Assembly: GCF_010668805.1 (NCBI RefSeq)
Contig: NZ_WUFT01000009.1
Span: 1 to 64,000 of the forward strand
Direction: 5' to 3'
DNA from: Rhizobium phaseoli
GTDB lineage: Bacteria > Pseudomonadota > Alphaproteobacteria > Rhizobiales > Rhizobiaceae
Length of the DNA: 64,000 nt
The notes beneath the pieces are model-generated. The model did not search any database, was not told the origin of the DNA, and worked only from the letters and a program-made list of their open reading frames with translations. Of this stretch, positions 51,461-61,078 are shown in pieces (the first letter of the stretch is position 1; every line of letters begins with the position of its first letter). The position numbers and the translations under genes are program-made.

Positions 51461-52507
51461 TCAGAACAGCTTGTCCGGGATCCAGCTGGCGGTTGCCGCA
51501 TCGCTGGTGCTGAAGGCGGGCACCTTTTCGGCCAGCTCTTCGATCGTCTTGACGCCGGCGGCGCGCAGGCTCTCCTGGGTCAGCAGCGTCGGCTTCACGG
51601 TAATCTGGTGGGGAACCGTCTGGCCGGCGATTTCGAGAGCGGCGGCGCGGATCGAGACGGCGCCGACCACGGCCGGATTGGTGGCGACGGTGGCAATCCA
51701 CGGGCTGCCTTCCTCGGTGATTTCCTGAATATCGGCCGTCGACACATCGGCCGAATAGATCTTGAGCTTGCTTGATATGCCGAGGTCGTTGGCGGCGAGT
51801 TTTACGCCGCGGGCGAATTCGTCATAGGGGGCAAAGACCACCGATATATCGGGATTGGCGGTGAGCGCGGCCTTCGCCTGGTCGGCGGTCGAGGTTGCCG
51901 TCGTGTCGCTGACATTGCCGAATCGGGCCTTTTCGACCACGCCTTTGTTGTCCGACTTGAACTTGTCCCAGACTTCGTTGCGGCGGTCGAGCGGCGCAAA
52001 GCCCGCGACATAGACGTAACCGGCGTTGAAACTGTTGCCGTTATCCTTGACCACCTGCGCAAGCGCCAGCGAGGCAAGCTCGTGGTCGCTTTGCTCCACC
52101 TGCGGGATTTTGGGGTTGTTGAGGTTGACGTCGAAGGCGACGACCTTGATGCCCTTGTCGAGCGCCTGCTGCACGACGTCGCCAAGCGATTCCGGCAGGC
52201 CGTGGTCGATGACGATGCCGGAGACGCCGAGATTGATCGCCTGCAGGATCTGCTCGCGCTGCTCGGCGGCATCCTGGCGCCCGGGGAAGATGCGCAGGTC
52301 GATATCCAGGGCCTTGGCCTGGGCCTCGGCGCCCGCCTGATAGGCCTGGAAGAAATCGCCGGCCGAGATGTAGCTGATCAACGCTATCCTGACGCCACCC
52401 TTGTCGAAGGGAGCCGGTGCACCGGACAAGCCGTCTGCCTTTGCGCCTTGAATGAAAATGAACGGAATGACGGCGGCAGACAGTGCGAGCCGTGCGAGGG
52501 ATTTCAT
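51461..52507 (-). CDS. Ribose-type ABC transporter substrate-binding protein
   Basis: A 348-residue periplasmic Peripla_BP_4 protein. The signal peptide covers about 1-24 ('LSAAVIPFIFIQGAKA'). Lobe strands are 'VRIALISYISAGDFFQAYQA', 'GVSGIVIDHGLPESLGDVVQ' and 'NPDISVVFAPYDEFARGVK'. Its matching ATPase and permease are encoded divergently at 52738-55298, which is unusual since binding protein and membrane genes are normally together. The enzymes flanking it are SfnB- and NtaA-like, so the ligand may not be a sugar. Confidence 0.88.
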   Translation of the reverse strand: MKSLARLALSAAVIPFIFIQGAKADGLSGAPAPFDKGGVRIALISYISAGDFFQAYQAGAEAQAKALDIDLRIFPGRQDAAEQREQILQAINLGVSGIVIDHGLPESLGDVVQQALDKGIKVVAFDVNLNNPKIPQVEQSDHELASLALAQVVKDNGNSFNAGYVYVAGFAPLDRRNEVWDKFKSDNKGVVEKARFGNVSDTTATSTADQAKAALTANPDISVVFAPYDEFARGVKLAANDLGISSKLKIYSADVSTADIQEITEEGSPWIATVATNPAVVGAVSIRAAALEIAGQTVPHQITVKPTLLTQESLRAAGVKTIEELAEKVPAFSTSDAATASWIPDKLF

Positions 52508-52737
52508 CGTCGCGTTCCTTTTAACAAAAAGAGGCGTCGTCTGACAGGCAGCACCCCGCGACGCGTGAAGTTATTAGATATAATCTCTATGTTTTTAGTA
52601 GATTAAATGATCCGATTTTGCGGGCTACGAGAGATTCTTTGTTTCCCGGGCAGTGTCCGCCGGGGAAAGGCGTGCCTGGAATTCGACCGCCCGAACGAGG
52701 CACACTCCTGATACAAACGCAGCCCCGGATCTTGTCG
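52508..52737. promoter_or_regulatory. Divergent 230-base promoter gap
   Basis: It holds promoters for the binding-protein gene (minus) and the ATPase operon (plus). A consensus -10 hexamer TATAAT is at 52579-52584 in an AT-rich stretch that stands out from the GC-rich flanks; no clear -35 partner was found. No palindrome strong enough to call an operator was seen. Confidence 0.4.
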
Positions 52738-54222
52738 ATGCCGCTTCTTCACATTGAAAATATCAGCCGCAGCTTTGGCTCGACGCGAGCGCTTGCCGGC
52801 GCCGATCTTGTGATCGAGCGCGGCGAGATTGTGGCACTCATGGGCGCAAACGGTGCAGGTAAGTCGACGCTGGTCAAAATCCTTTCCGGCGTACTGCCGG
52901 CCGATGGCGGCACTGTCCGTCTCGATGGCCGCCCCTTCGCGCCGCGCAGCCCGGCGGAAGCGGCAAGGGCCGGTATCGTCACCGTGCATCAGTCGACGGA
53001 TCTGGTCGGCGCGGCCGGCCTGACCGTTGCCGACGCCCTGCTTCTCAACCGTTTCGCCGATCGCAGCACGCCCTTCTTCGTCACGCGCGCCGGCATTCGC
53101 CGCGCGGCGCAGGCGATGCTCGATGCTGCCGGCTTCACCTTGCCGCTCGACCGTGATTTCGGCGAACTCGCCGGCGCCGATCGGCAACTGGTGGCAATCG
53201 CACGGGCGCTCGCCAACCGCGCCGATCTCCTCATTCTCGATGAGCCGACGGCGAGCCTTTCCGGAGAGGAAAGCCGCCGTCTCTTTGACATTCTGCTGAG
53301 GCTTCGCCAAAGGGGACTGGCAATCCTTTATATATCGCATCGCACCGCCGATCTCGAAGCGATCGCCGACCGCGCGCTCGTCATGCGCGGCGGCCGTGTC
53401 GTCGGCACCTTCTCGCGGCCGATCGATTTTTCGAGCGCCATCGAGACGATGATCGGCCGAAGACTCGATGCGGCGCGGCCGGATGCGCGGCCCGCGACCG
53501 GCCCGGTGATTTTCGAGATGCGCGATGCCTGCCTGCTGCCGACAGGCGCGTCCTTCGATCTGTCGCTGCATGAGGGCGAGGTGGTTGCGGTGACCGGCGT
53601 GCTCGGCGCCGGCAAGAGCCGGCTGCTCCAGGCGATCTTCGGCGTGACGGCGCTTGAGGGTGGCACGATGTTTCTCGACGGTCGGCCTTATCGGCCGAAA
53701 AGCCCGACCGAAGCGATTGCCTCAGGCGTTGCGATGGCCGCCGAAGACCGTCATCGTTCCTCGCTGATGCCGGCGGCATGGCCCGGCCATTCGCTGGCGG
53801 CGACGATCAGCCTACCACATCTTGCCAAATGGTATCCGCGCGGTTTTCTCCTCGGTGGACGCGAACGACGCGAGGCCGAGCAGGCGATCGCCGGTTTCGG
53901 CATCAAGGCATCCGGTCCGCTTGCCTCCGTCTGGTCGCTGTCCGGCGGCAATCAGCAGAAAGCGGTTATCGCCCGCTGGGAAGCGGAACCGAGCCGGCTT
54001 CTGCTGCTCGACGAACCGTTCCAGGGTGTCGATGTCGGTGCCCGCCGCGACATCATCCAGGCAATCCGTGCCCGCACCGACCGGGCGACGCTGATTGCGA
54101 CCTCCGATCCCGAGGAGGCCCATGAGGTGGCCGACCGCATCCTGGTCATCGACCGCCACGTGCTGGCACCCGCTGCAATCGGGATTGCCGCTCCTTTCGC
54201 CATTCAGGGAATATTCGCATGA
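52738..54222 (+). CDS. Ribose-type ABC transporter ATPase, two domains
   Basis: A 494-residue RbsA-like protein. Domain 1 has Walker A 'LMGANGAGKSTLVKILSG', an atypical signature 'LAGADRQLVAIARALANRAD' and 'LLILDEPTASLSG'. Domain 2 has a modified Walker A 'GVLGAGKSRLLQAIFG', signature 'LSGGNQQKAVIARWEAEPSR' and 'LLLLDEPFQGVDVGAR'. The ATG at 52738 starts directly at the ATPase core. It overlaps the permease gene by four bases. Confidence 0.92.
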   Translation: MPLLHIENISRSFGSTRALAGADLVIERGEIVALMGANGAGKSTLVKILSGVLPADGGTVRLDGRPFAPRSPAEAARAGIVTVHQSTDLVGAAGLTVADALLLNRFADRSTPFFVTRAGIRRAAQAMLDAAGFTLPLDRDFGELAGADRQLVAIARALANRADLLILDEPTASLSGEESRRLFDILLRLRQRGLAILYISHRTADLEAIADRALVMRGGRVVGTFSRPIDFSSAIETMIGRRLDAARPDARPATGPVIFEMRDACLLPTGASFDLSLHEGEVVAVTGVLGAGKSRLLQAIFGVTALEGGTMFLDGRPYRPKSPTEAIASGVAMAAEDRHRSSLMPAAWPGHSLAATISLPHLAKWYPRGFLLGGRERREAEQAIAGFGIKASGPLASVWSLSGGNQQKAVIARWEAEPSRLLLLDEPFQGVDVGARRDIIQAIRARTDRATLIATSDPEEAHEVADRILVIDRHVLAPAAIGIAAPFAIQGIFA

Positions 54223-55298
54223 CGACGATCGACGACGACGCTCTTTCGCGGGCAGGCACTCGGCCAAAGGCACCGCACGCCAATAGCGGCCGCCTTGCGG
54301 CTTTCGGGGCGTTTCTCCGCGCTGGCGCGGTGTTCATCCTGCTTGCGCTGCTGATCGTCGGGTTTTCGATCGCCGAGCCCGCCTTCATCAATATCGCCAA
54401 TCTGATGAGCATCCTGCAGGCGGTGTCGGTGGTCGCCATTCTCGGCGCCGGCGTCACCGTCACGCTTGCCGTCGGCGGCTTCGACCTGTCGATCGGCGCC
54501 GTCGCCGCATCGAGTGTGATGGCGGCGAGCTACGCGATGATCGTCTGGGGCCTCGACGCCTATGCGACAGTGCCGCTGGTGCTTGCCTTCGGCGCTCTGG
54601 TCGGGCTCGTCAACGCCTTGCTGATCGTGCGCCTGAAGGTGCCGGATCTGCTGGCGACGCTGGCGATGATGTTCCTGCTGTCCGGCCTGCAACTCATCCC
54701 CACAGCCGGCCGGTCGATTTCATCAGGTCTCACTTTGCCCGATGGTTCGAAGGCGACCGGCGCCTACGATCCGGCCTTTCTGCTGATCGGCCGCTACAGC
54801 ATCCTCGGCACCCTGCCCGTTTCCGTCGTGCTGATGGCGACGGTCGCCGTCCTGCTCTTCGTTCTGACCGAACGCACCCGCATCGGCCGGCTGCTGTTTG
54901 CGACCGGCGGCAACGAGGTCGCCACCCGGCTTGCCGGGGCCTCGACCGTCAGGCTGAAGACGCTCGCCTATGTCTTGTCGGGCACCCTGGCCTCGCTTGG
55001 CGGCATCGTGATCGCCGCCCGCGTCGGGCGTGGCGACATCTCTTCCGGCGGTTCGCTGCTGATGGATTCGGTTGCCGCCGCGCTGATCGGTTTTGCGGTT
55101 CTCAATTTGCGGCGTCCGAACGTGCTCGGCACCATCGCCGGCGCCGTCTTCGTCGGCGTGCTGCTGAACGGCCTCACCATGCTGAACGCCGCCTATTACA
55201 CCCAGGATTTCGTCAAGGGCGCCGTGCTCGTCGGATCCTTGGCGCTGACCTACGGCCTCGGCCGCAGCAATCCCCTAATTCCAAGGAAGATAAAATGA
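54219..55298 (+). CDS. Ribose-type ABC transporter permease (RbsC-like)
   Basis: A 359-residue permease with about nine to ten membrane segments after a roughly 30-residue hydrophilic N-terminus. The RbsC motifs are 'VTVTLAVGGFDLSIGAVAAS', 'ATGGNEVATRLAGAS' and 'GDISSGGSLLMDSVAAALIG'. Its stop overlaps the monooxygenase start by four bases, so the importer and the enzyme at 55295 are translationally coupled. That coupling is strong evidence that the two act on the same compound. Confidence 0.92.
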   Translation: MTTIDDDALSRAGTRPKAPHANSGRLAAFGAFLRAGAVFILLALLIVGFSIAEPAFINIANLMSILQAVSVVAILGAGVTVTLAVGGFDLSIGAVAASSVMAASYAMIVWGLDAYATVPLVLAFGALVGLVNALLIVRLKVPDLLATLAMMFLLSGLQLIPTAGRSISSGLTLPDGSKATGAYDPAFLLIGRYSILGTLPVSVVLMATVAVLLFVLTERTRIGRLLFATGGNEVATRLAGASTVRLKTLAYVLSGTLASLGGIVIAARVGRGDISSGGSLLMDSVAAALIGFAVLNLRRPNVLGTIAGAVFVGVLLNGLTMLNAAYYTQDFVKGAVLVGSLALTYGLGRSNPLIPRKIK

Positions 55299-56692
55299 CT
55301 CGCGAGATCAGGCTGAACGCCTTCGACATGAATTGCGTCGGACACCAGTCGCCGGGGCTCTGGCGCCATCCGCGCGACAGATCCTGGACATACAAGGATC
55401 TCGACTATTGGGTGCATCTGGCAAAGACGCTGGAGCGCGGCAAGTTCGACGGGCTGTTCATTGCCGACGTGCTCGGCGTCTACGATGTGTTGAACGGCAA
55501 TGTCGATGCCGCCCTTCGCCATTCGGCGCAGGTGCCGGTCAACGACCCGCTGCAGCTCATCCCGACCATGGCCTACGAGACCCAGCACCTCGGCTTCGGC
55601 CTGACGGCGTCGCTCTCCTTCGAGCATCCCTACACCTTCGCCCGCCGCATCTCGACACTCGATCATCTGACCAAAGGCCGCGTCGGCTGGAATATCGTTA
55701 CCTCCTATCTCAACAGCGGCGCGCTCAACATCGGTCAGCCGGCGCAGACGGGACATGACGATCGCTACGCCCTCGCCGAGGAATATCTCGAAGTCTGCTA
55801 CAAACTCTGGGAAGGCAGCTGGGAGGACGGCGCCATCGTCCGCGACCAGGAAAGCGGCATCTTCACCCATCCAGAAAAAGTCCACCCGATCCGTCATTCC
55901 GGCCGGCATTTCAACGTGCCCGGCATTCATCTGAGCGAACCCTCGCCGCAGCGCACGCCGGTGCTCTACCAGGCCGGCGCCTCCAGCCGCGGCAAGGATT
56001 TCGCCGGCGCCCATGCCGAATGCATCTTCGTGGCGTCGCCATCCAAGGCGGTGCTGAAACGTTATGTCGCCAATGTACGCGAGGCGGCCGAGCGTATCGG
56101 CCGCAACCCGCGCGACATTCTCGCCTTCAACCTCCAGACAGTGATCCTCGGCGAGACCGATGCCGAGGCGCAGCGCAAATTCAACGAATACCGCAAATAT
56201 GCCTCCTTCGAGGGCGCGCTGACGCTGATCTCCGGCTGGACCGGTATCGATTTCGGTCAGTTCGGGCCGGATGAGGTGCTGCGCCACCGTCATACCAATG
56301 CGGTTCAGTCGGCCGTCGAGACCTTCACCACCATCGATCCAACCAAGGAATGGACGGTGCGTGAAATGGCCGACTGGGTCGGCGTCGGTGGTTTTGGTCC
56401 CGTTTTCGTCGGCTCGCCGCAGACGGTCGCCGATCTGATGCAGGAATGGATCGAGGACACCGATGTCGACGGCTTCAACCTTGCCTATGCCGTGACGCCC
56501 GAGAGTTTCGAGGATGCTGTGGATCTGCTGGTACCGGAATTGCAGAAGCGCGGCGTCTATAAAACCGAATATGCCGAGGGCACGCTGCGCGAAAAGCTTG
56601 GGGGAGTGGGACCGCGGCTTGTTGCGCCGCATCCGGGTGCGACTTATCGCAACCTTTTCGGCGAGCCCGCGCGCATCGCTGCCAGCGGCTAA
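55295..56692 (+). CDS. LLM flavin monooxygenase (NtaA/SnaA/DszA family), copy 2
   Basis: A 465-residue flavin-dependent monooxygenase with the family start 'IRLNAFDMNCVGHQSPGLWR', 'ARRISTLDHLTKGRVGWNIV', 'TSYLNSGALNIG', 'SPQRTPVLYQAGASSRGKDF' and 'AECIFVASPSKAVLKRYV'. It is a distinct paralogue of the gene at 47216. It has an overlapping start with the ribose-type permease gene. It would need reduced FMN supplied by an unlinked reductase. Its substrate is probably the compound carried by that importer. Confidence 0.9.
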   Translation: MTREIRLNAFDMNCVGHQSPGLWRHPRDRSWTYKDLDYWVHLAKTLERGKFDGLFIADVLGVYDVLNGNVDAALRHSAQVPVNDPLQLIPTMAYETQHLGFGLTASLSFEHPYTFARRISTLDHLTKGRVGWNIVTSYLNSGALNIGQPAQTGHDDRYALAEEYLEVCYKLWEGSWEDGAIVRDQESGIFTHPEKVHPIRHSGRHFNVPGIHLSEPSPQRTPVLYQAGASSRGKDFAGAHAECIFVASPSKAVLKRYVANVREAAERIGRNPRDILAFNLQTVILGETDAEAQRKFNEYRKYASFEGALTLISGWTGIDFGQFGPDEVLRHRHTNAVQSAVETFTTIDPTKEWTVREMADWVGVGGFGPVFVGSPQTVADLMQEWIEDTDVDGFNLAYAVTPESFEDAVDLLVPELQKRGVYKTEYAEGTLREKLGGVGPRLVAPHPGATYRNLFGEPARIAASG

Positions 56693-56755
56693 GCGAATAA
56701 TGGCTGGCTGACAAAAAATGTCTCGCGGCGCCCGGCCATTTCGAATTTAACCTCT

Positions 56756-56769
56756 ATGCCAATTGGCAT
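56756..56769. promoter_or_regulatory. 14-bp palindrome upstream of the dipeptide-type importer
   Basis: ATGCCAATTGGCAT is a perfect palindrome 47 bases before the binding-protein start at 56817, in a 124-base gap. It is a plausible operator for the operon that follows. A good sigma-70 promoter was not identified, although TTGGCA within it could serve as a -35 element. Confidence 0.5.
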
Positions 56770-56816
56770 TTCGCCCTGAATATGGGTGCTCTAGATTTGA
56801 TCGATCAGGAGGGGTC

Positions 56817-58427
56817 ATGACTGTACCATCTATCTCACGGCGCACGCTGATGAAGGGCGCGGCCCTGCTCCTCGCTTCTACGTCTCTCTCCCGCCACGCG
56901 CTGGCGCAGACGGCGGCGGCCGGCGGCCGGCTGATCGTTGCGGCCGATTCGGAGCCAAAGAACCTCAATCCCGCCATCGTCGCTTCGAACGGCGTCTTTT
57001 TCATCGCCAGCAAGGTGATCGAACCGCTGGCCGAAGCCTCGTTCGACGGCAAGGACGGTCTTGCGCCGCGCCTTGCCACCTCCTGGGAGGGCTCGGCCGA
57101 TGGCCTCTCCGTCACCTTCAAGCTGCGCGACGGCGTTACCTGGCATGACGGCAAGCCGTTCACCTCGCTCGATGTCGCCTTCTCCGCGCTCAATATCTGG
57201 AAGCCGCTGCAGAATCTCGGCCGCCTGGTCTTTGCCAATCTCGAAGCCGTCGATACCCCCGACGACTACACCGCCGTGTTCCGCTTCTCCAAGCCGACGC
57301 CGTTCCAGCTCATCCGCAATGCCTTGCCCGTCGTTACCAGCGTCGTCGCCAAGCACATCTTCGACGGCAGCGATATCGCCACCAATCCGGCCAACAATAC
57401 GCTGGTCGGCACCGGTCCGTTCAAATTCGCCGAATACAAGCCCGGCGAATATTACCGGCTGACGCGCAATGAAAACTACTGGGGCGAGGACCAGCCGAAG
57501 CTCGACGAGATCGTCTTCCGCGTGTTGCCCGACCGAGCGTCGGCGGGTGCGGCGCTCGAAGCCGACGAAATCCAGCTGGCCGCCTTCTCGGCCGTGCCGC
57601 TGGCCGATCTCGACCGCATCTCCAAGGTCGACGGCATCAAGGTGATCTCCAAAGGTTATGAGGCCTTGACCTACCAGCTCGTCGTCGAGATCAATCACCG
57701 CCGCAAGGAGCTCGCCGACCTCAGGGTCCGTCAGGCGATCGCGCAGGCGATCGACAAGAAATTCGTGGTCGACACGATCTTCCTCGGATACGCCGCCGCC
57801 TCCACAGGCCCGGTGCCGAAGAATGCGCCGGAATTCTATACATCCGATGTCGCGAATTATGATTTCAACCCTGCCGCCGCCAACGATATTCTCGACAAGG
57901 CGGGGTACAAACAGGGAGCGGACGGCAACCGCTTCAAGCTGAAGCTTCGCCCCGCACCCTATTTCAACGAGACCCGCCAATTCGGCGATTACCTTCGCCA
58001 GGCGCTTGCCGTGATCGGCATCGATGCCGAGATCGTTAATGCCGACGCGGCCGCCCACCAGAAGGCTGTTTATACCGAGCACGATTTCGATCTTGGCGTC
58101 GGCCCGCCGGTCTTCCGTGGCGATCCGGCGATCTCCACCACCATTCTCGTCCAATCCGGCACGCCTGACGGTGTGCCCTTTTCCAACCAGGGCGGCTACG
58201 TCAATCCAGAGCTCGACAAGATCATCCATCAGGCCTCCGAAACCGTCGACACGGCGGCGCGCACCGATCTCTATCGCAAGTTCCAGCAGCTCGTCGCCGC
58301 CGATCTGCCGCTGATCAACGTCGCGGAATGGGGCTTCATCACGGTCGCGCGCGACACCGTGCTCAACGTCTCCGACAATCCGCGCTGGGCCGTCTCGAAC
58401 TGGGGCGATACAGCGCTGCAGTCGTGA
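56817..58427 (+). CDS. Dipeptide-type ABC transporter substrate-binding protein
   Basis: A 536-residue periplasmic SBP family 5 protein. The N-terminal signal has a twin-arginine-like 'ISRRTLMKGAALLLASTSL' and cleavage near HALAQ. Core features are 'LAPRLATSWEGSADGLSVTF', 'VTWHDGKPFTSLDVAFSALN' and 'TLVGTGPFKFAEYKPGEYYR'. AGGAGGGG lies just upstream of the ATG at 56817. It heads a complete importer with the genes to 61857. Confidence 0.93.
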   Translation: MTVPSISRRTLMKGAALLLASTSLSRHALAQTAAAGGRLIVAADSEPKNLNPAIVASNGVFFIASKVIEPLAEASFDGKDGLAPRLATSWEGSADGLSVTFKLRDGVTWHDGKPFTSLDVAFSALNIWKPLQNLGRLVFANLEAVDTPDDYTAVFRFSKPTPFQLIRNALPVVTSVVAKHIFDGSDIATNPANNTLVGTGPFKFAEYKPGEYYRLTRNENYWGEDQPKLDEIVFRVLPDRASAGAALEADEIQLAAFSAVPLADLDRISKVDGIKVISKGYEALTYQLVVEINHRRKELADLRVRQAIAQAIDKKFVVDTIFLGYAAASTGPVPKNAPEFYTSDVANYDFNPAAANDILDKAGYKQGADGNRFKLKLRPAPYFNETRQFGDYLRQALAVIGIDAEIVNADAAAHQKAVYTEHDFDLGVGPPVFRGDPAISTTILVQSGTPDGVPFSNQGGYVNPELDKIIHQASETVDTAARTDLYRKFQQLVAADLPLINVAEWGFITVARDTVLNVSDNPRWAVSNWGDTALQS

Positions 58428-58467
58428 TAGGATCGGCGGCAATGCTCTTCCAGAGGCCCTGTCCGGC

Positions 58468-59457
58468 GTGAAACGTGCAATCATCCTCCTCAGGCGCAGG
58501 GCGATCAGCAGCATTCCGGTGCTGCTGATCGTGGTGATTTTCACCTTTTTCCTGCTCGAATCCGCCTCTGGCGATGCCGTTGACGCCTATCTCGGTTCGA
58601 TCGGCGGTGGCGATGCGGCACTCAGGCAGTCGCTGCGTGAGAGTTACGGCCTCGACCAGTCCATGTTTGCCCGGCTTTGGCTCTATCTTTCCTCGCTGGC
58701 GCGGCTCGATCTCGGCTGGTCGGTCGCCTTCGGCCGGCCGGTCGGTGCACTGATTGCCGAACGGCTGCCCAATACGCTGCTGTTGATGGGCAGTGCCACC
58801 GCGCTGTCTTTCGGCTTGGGCTCGGCGCTCGGTATTGTTGCCGGCGCCCAGCCGGGCGCCCTTCGCGACCGATTGCTGTCGATCGGTTCGCTGATCGTCT
58901 ACGCCATTCCGAGCTTCTGGCTCGGTCTGGTTCTGAGCATCGCCTTTTCGGTGAAGCTGCGCTGGTTTCCGATCGCCGGCATCGAGACGATCGCTTCCGG
59001 CAAGACGGGATTTTCGCGCGCGCTCGATATTGCCGATCATCTGGTCCTGCCGGTCGGCGCACTTGCGTTGATCTATCTCGCCTTGTTCCTGCGGGTGATG
59101 CGAGCCGGCATGGCCGAGGCTTGGAAGCTGGATTTCGTCCTCTTTGCCCGCGCCAAAGGCCTGTCGCGCAGCCGCATCGTGCTGCGCCACGTGGCGCGCA
59201 ATGCGTTGCTGCCGCTCGTCACCATGCTCGGGCTGCAATCGGCAGCCATGCTCGGTGGCAGCGTGGTGATCGAGAGCGTCTTTGCTATTCCCGGGTTCGG
59301 GCGGCTGGCGCAGGACGCGGTCAACGGCCGCGATGCGCCCTTGTTGATGGGCATTATCGTCACCAGCGCCGTCCTCGTCATTTCGGTCAACTTCCTCGTC
59401 GATCTCGTCTATGCCGCGCTCGATCCGCGCATCGGCACTTCGGAGGGCCGCGCATGA
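58468..59457 (+). CDS. Dipeptide-type ABC transporter permease, DppB-like
   Basis: A 329-residue permease with six membrane segments. The N-terminal segment is 'SIPVLLIVVIFTFFLLESAS', a weaker match to the DppB motif. The coupling loop is 'LFARAKGLSRSRIVLRHVAR' followed by NALLP. It begins with GTG at 58468, 40 bases after the binding-protein gene, and overlaps the next permease gene by four bases. Confidence 0.9.
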   Translation: MKRAIILLRRRAISSIPVLLIVVIFTFFLLESASGDAVDAYLGSIGGGDAALRQSLRESYGLDQSMFARLWLYLSSLARLDLGWSVAFGRPVGALIAERLPNTLLLMGSATALSFGLGSALGIVAGAQPGALRDRLLSIGSLIVYAIPSFWLGLVLSIAFSVKLRWFPIAGIETIASGKTGFSRALDIADHLVLPVGALALIYLALFLRVMRAGMAEAWKLDFVLFARAKGLSRSRIVLRHVARNALLPLVTMLGLQSAAMLGGSVVIESVFAIPGFGRLAQDAVNGRDAPLLMGIIVTSAVLVISVNFLVDLVYAALDPRIGTSEGRA

Positions 59458-60287
59458 GCCGTCTCCGGCGCCTCCTCAGTACGCCGGAAGGCACGGTCGG
59501 GCTTGCGATCCTTGCGCTCCTGCTTTTAGCCGGGCTCGCTGCTCCGATCATCTCGCCGGGTGATCCGCTGAGGATCGCCGGCCGGGCGCTGCTGCCGCCA
59601 TTCACCGATCCGGCCTTTCCGCTCGGTACGGACCGCCTTGGCCGCGATGTGCTCGCCGGCCTCATTTATGGCGCACGCACCTCGCTCGCCGTCGGCCTCG
59701 CCGCGGCTTTTTCGGCGATGATCCTCGGCGTCTGTGTCGGCATGGCCGCCGGTTTTGCCGGCGGGATCGTCGACGAGGCGCTGATGCGTGTGGTCGACGC
59801 CTTCCAGATCGTACCAGGCTTCCTGCTTGCGCTTGCCTTCGTCAGCACCATCGGCGTCTCGACGCCGGTCGTCGTCCTTGCCATCGCGCTCGGCACCTGG
59901 GCCGATCCGGCGCGGCTGACGCGGGCGCAGGTGCTGGCGATCCGCGAGCAGGATTACGTCGCCTCTGCAAGGGTGATCGGCATGCATCCGGCCGAGATCG
60001 CCTTCCGGGAAATCCTGCCGAACGCTTTGCCGCCGGTGCTGGCGCTCTCGGCCACTATCGTCGCCGGCGCAATTCTCACTGAGGCAGCACTTTCCTTCCT
60101 TGGTCTTGGCAATCCCAATATCGCCACCTGGGGCTCGATGATCGCCGAGGGCCGCAGTGTGCTGCGTTCGGCCTCCTATCTCTCGGTCATACCGGGCGCG
60201 GCACTCGCCGTCACCGTGCTCGGCGTCCATCTGTTCAGCGAGGGTCTCGGCAAGATGCTTGGCGATGCCGGCGGGAGGGCGTCATGA
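59454..60287 (+). CDS. Dipeptide-type ABC transporter permease, DppC-like
   Basis: A 277-residue permease. The family motif is 'FPLGTDRLGRDVLAGLIYGA', and the coupling loop is 'SARVIGMHPAEIAFREILPN'. There are six membrane segments. The ATG at 59454 overlaps the preceding stop, and its own stop overlaps the next ATG. Confidence 0.92.
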   Translation: MSRLRRLLSTPEGTVGLAILALLLLAGLAAPIISPGDPLRIAGRALLPPFTDPAFPLGTDRLGRDVLAGLIYGARTSLAVGLAAAFSAMILGVCVGMAAGFAGGIVDEALMRVVDAFQIVPGFLLALAFVSTIGVSTPVVVLAIALGTWADPARLTRAQVLAIREQDYVASARVIGMHPAEIAFREILPNALPPVLALSATIVAGAILTEAALSFLGLGNPNIATWGSMIAEGRSVLRSASYLSVIPGAALAVTVLGVHLFSEGLGKMLGDAGGRAS

Positions 60288-61078
60288 GCGGCACCTTATG
60301 CAGCCTGCGGCAGCTTTCGGTCACCTACGGGCGCGGCAGGAGCAGTGCCGTCGCGCTCGACCATATCGATCTCGATATTGCCACCGGCGAAAGGCTGGCG
60401 ATCATCGGCGAAAGCGGCTCCGGCAAAAGTACGCTCGCCCGGGCGCTCGCCGCTCTGCTGCCCGATGGGGCGAAGGTCGGCGGCGAGATGCTCTGGCCCG
60501 CCCTCGGCCACCCGCCCCGCCCGGGCCGCGATTTCGGCTTCGTCTTCCAAGATCCGGGCACAAGCCTCAATCCCGTCCTGACGATCGGTGAGCAGATCGC
60601 CGAAGGCGCCAGGCGCCATCTCGGCTTCAGCTGGAAACAGGCCTATACCAGGGCAGAAGAGCTGCTTGGGCGGGTGCGGATGTCTGAGCCCGGCAAGGCG
60701 ATGCTGGCCTATCCGCACCAGCTTTCCGGCGGTCAGCGCCAGCGCGTGGCGATGGCTGCGGCCATCGCCGCGAAACCAGCGCTGCTGATCGCCGACGAGG
60801 CGACCAGCGCGCTCGATGTCGTCGTCCAGGCCGAGATCGTCCGCCTGCTCGACGGGCTGGTGCGCGAGGACGGCATGACGCTGCTTTTCATCACCCACGA
60901 CATTGCGCTTGCCTCCGGCTTCGTCGACCGCATTGCCGTTTTCCGCGACGGGAAGCTGGTCGAGGCGGGACCGGTCCGTTCGGTGATTTCGGCGCCGAAA
61001 AGCGGCTATACCGCCGCCCTCATCGCCAGCCACCGCGACCTCGCGACGCCACCGCTGATAGCGGAGGTGCCGTCATGA
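60284..61078 (+). CDS. Dipeptide-type ABC transporter ATPase, DppD-like
   Basis: A 264-residue ATPase with Walker A '[20 protein letters not shown]', signature 'LSGGQRQRVAMAAAIAAKPA' and Walker B 'LLIADEATSALDVVVQAEIV'. The Pro usually following DE is Ala here. It lacks the long C-terminal iron-sulfur extension found in some DppD proteins. It overlaps both neighbours by four bases. Confidence 0.92.
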   Translation: MSGTLCSLRQLSVTYGRGRSSAVALDHIDLDIATGERLAIIGESGSGKSTLARALAALLPDGAKVGGEMLWPALGHPPRPGRDFGFVFQDPGTSLNPVLTIGEQIAEGARRHLGFSWKQAYTRAEELLGRVRMSEPGKAMLAYPHQLSGGQRQRVAMAAAIAAKPALLIADEATSALDVVVQAEIVRLLDGLVREDGMTLLFITHDIALASGFVDRIAVFRDGKLVEAGPVRSVISAPKSGYTAALIASHRDLATPPLIAEVPS

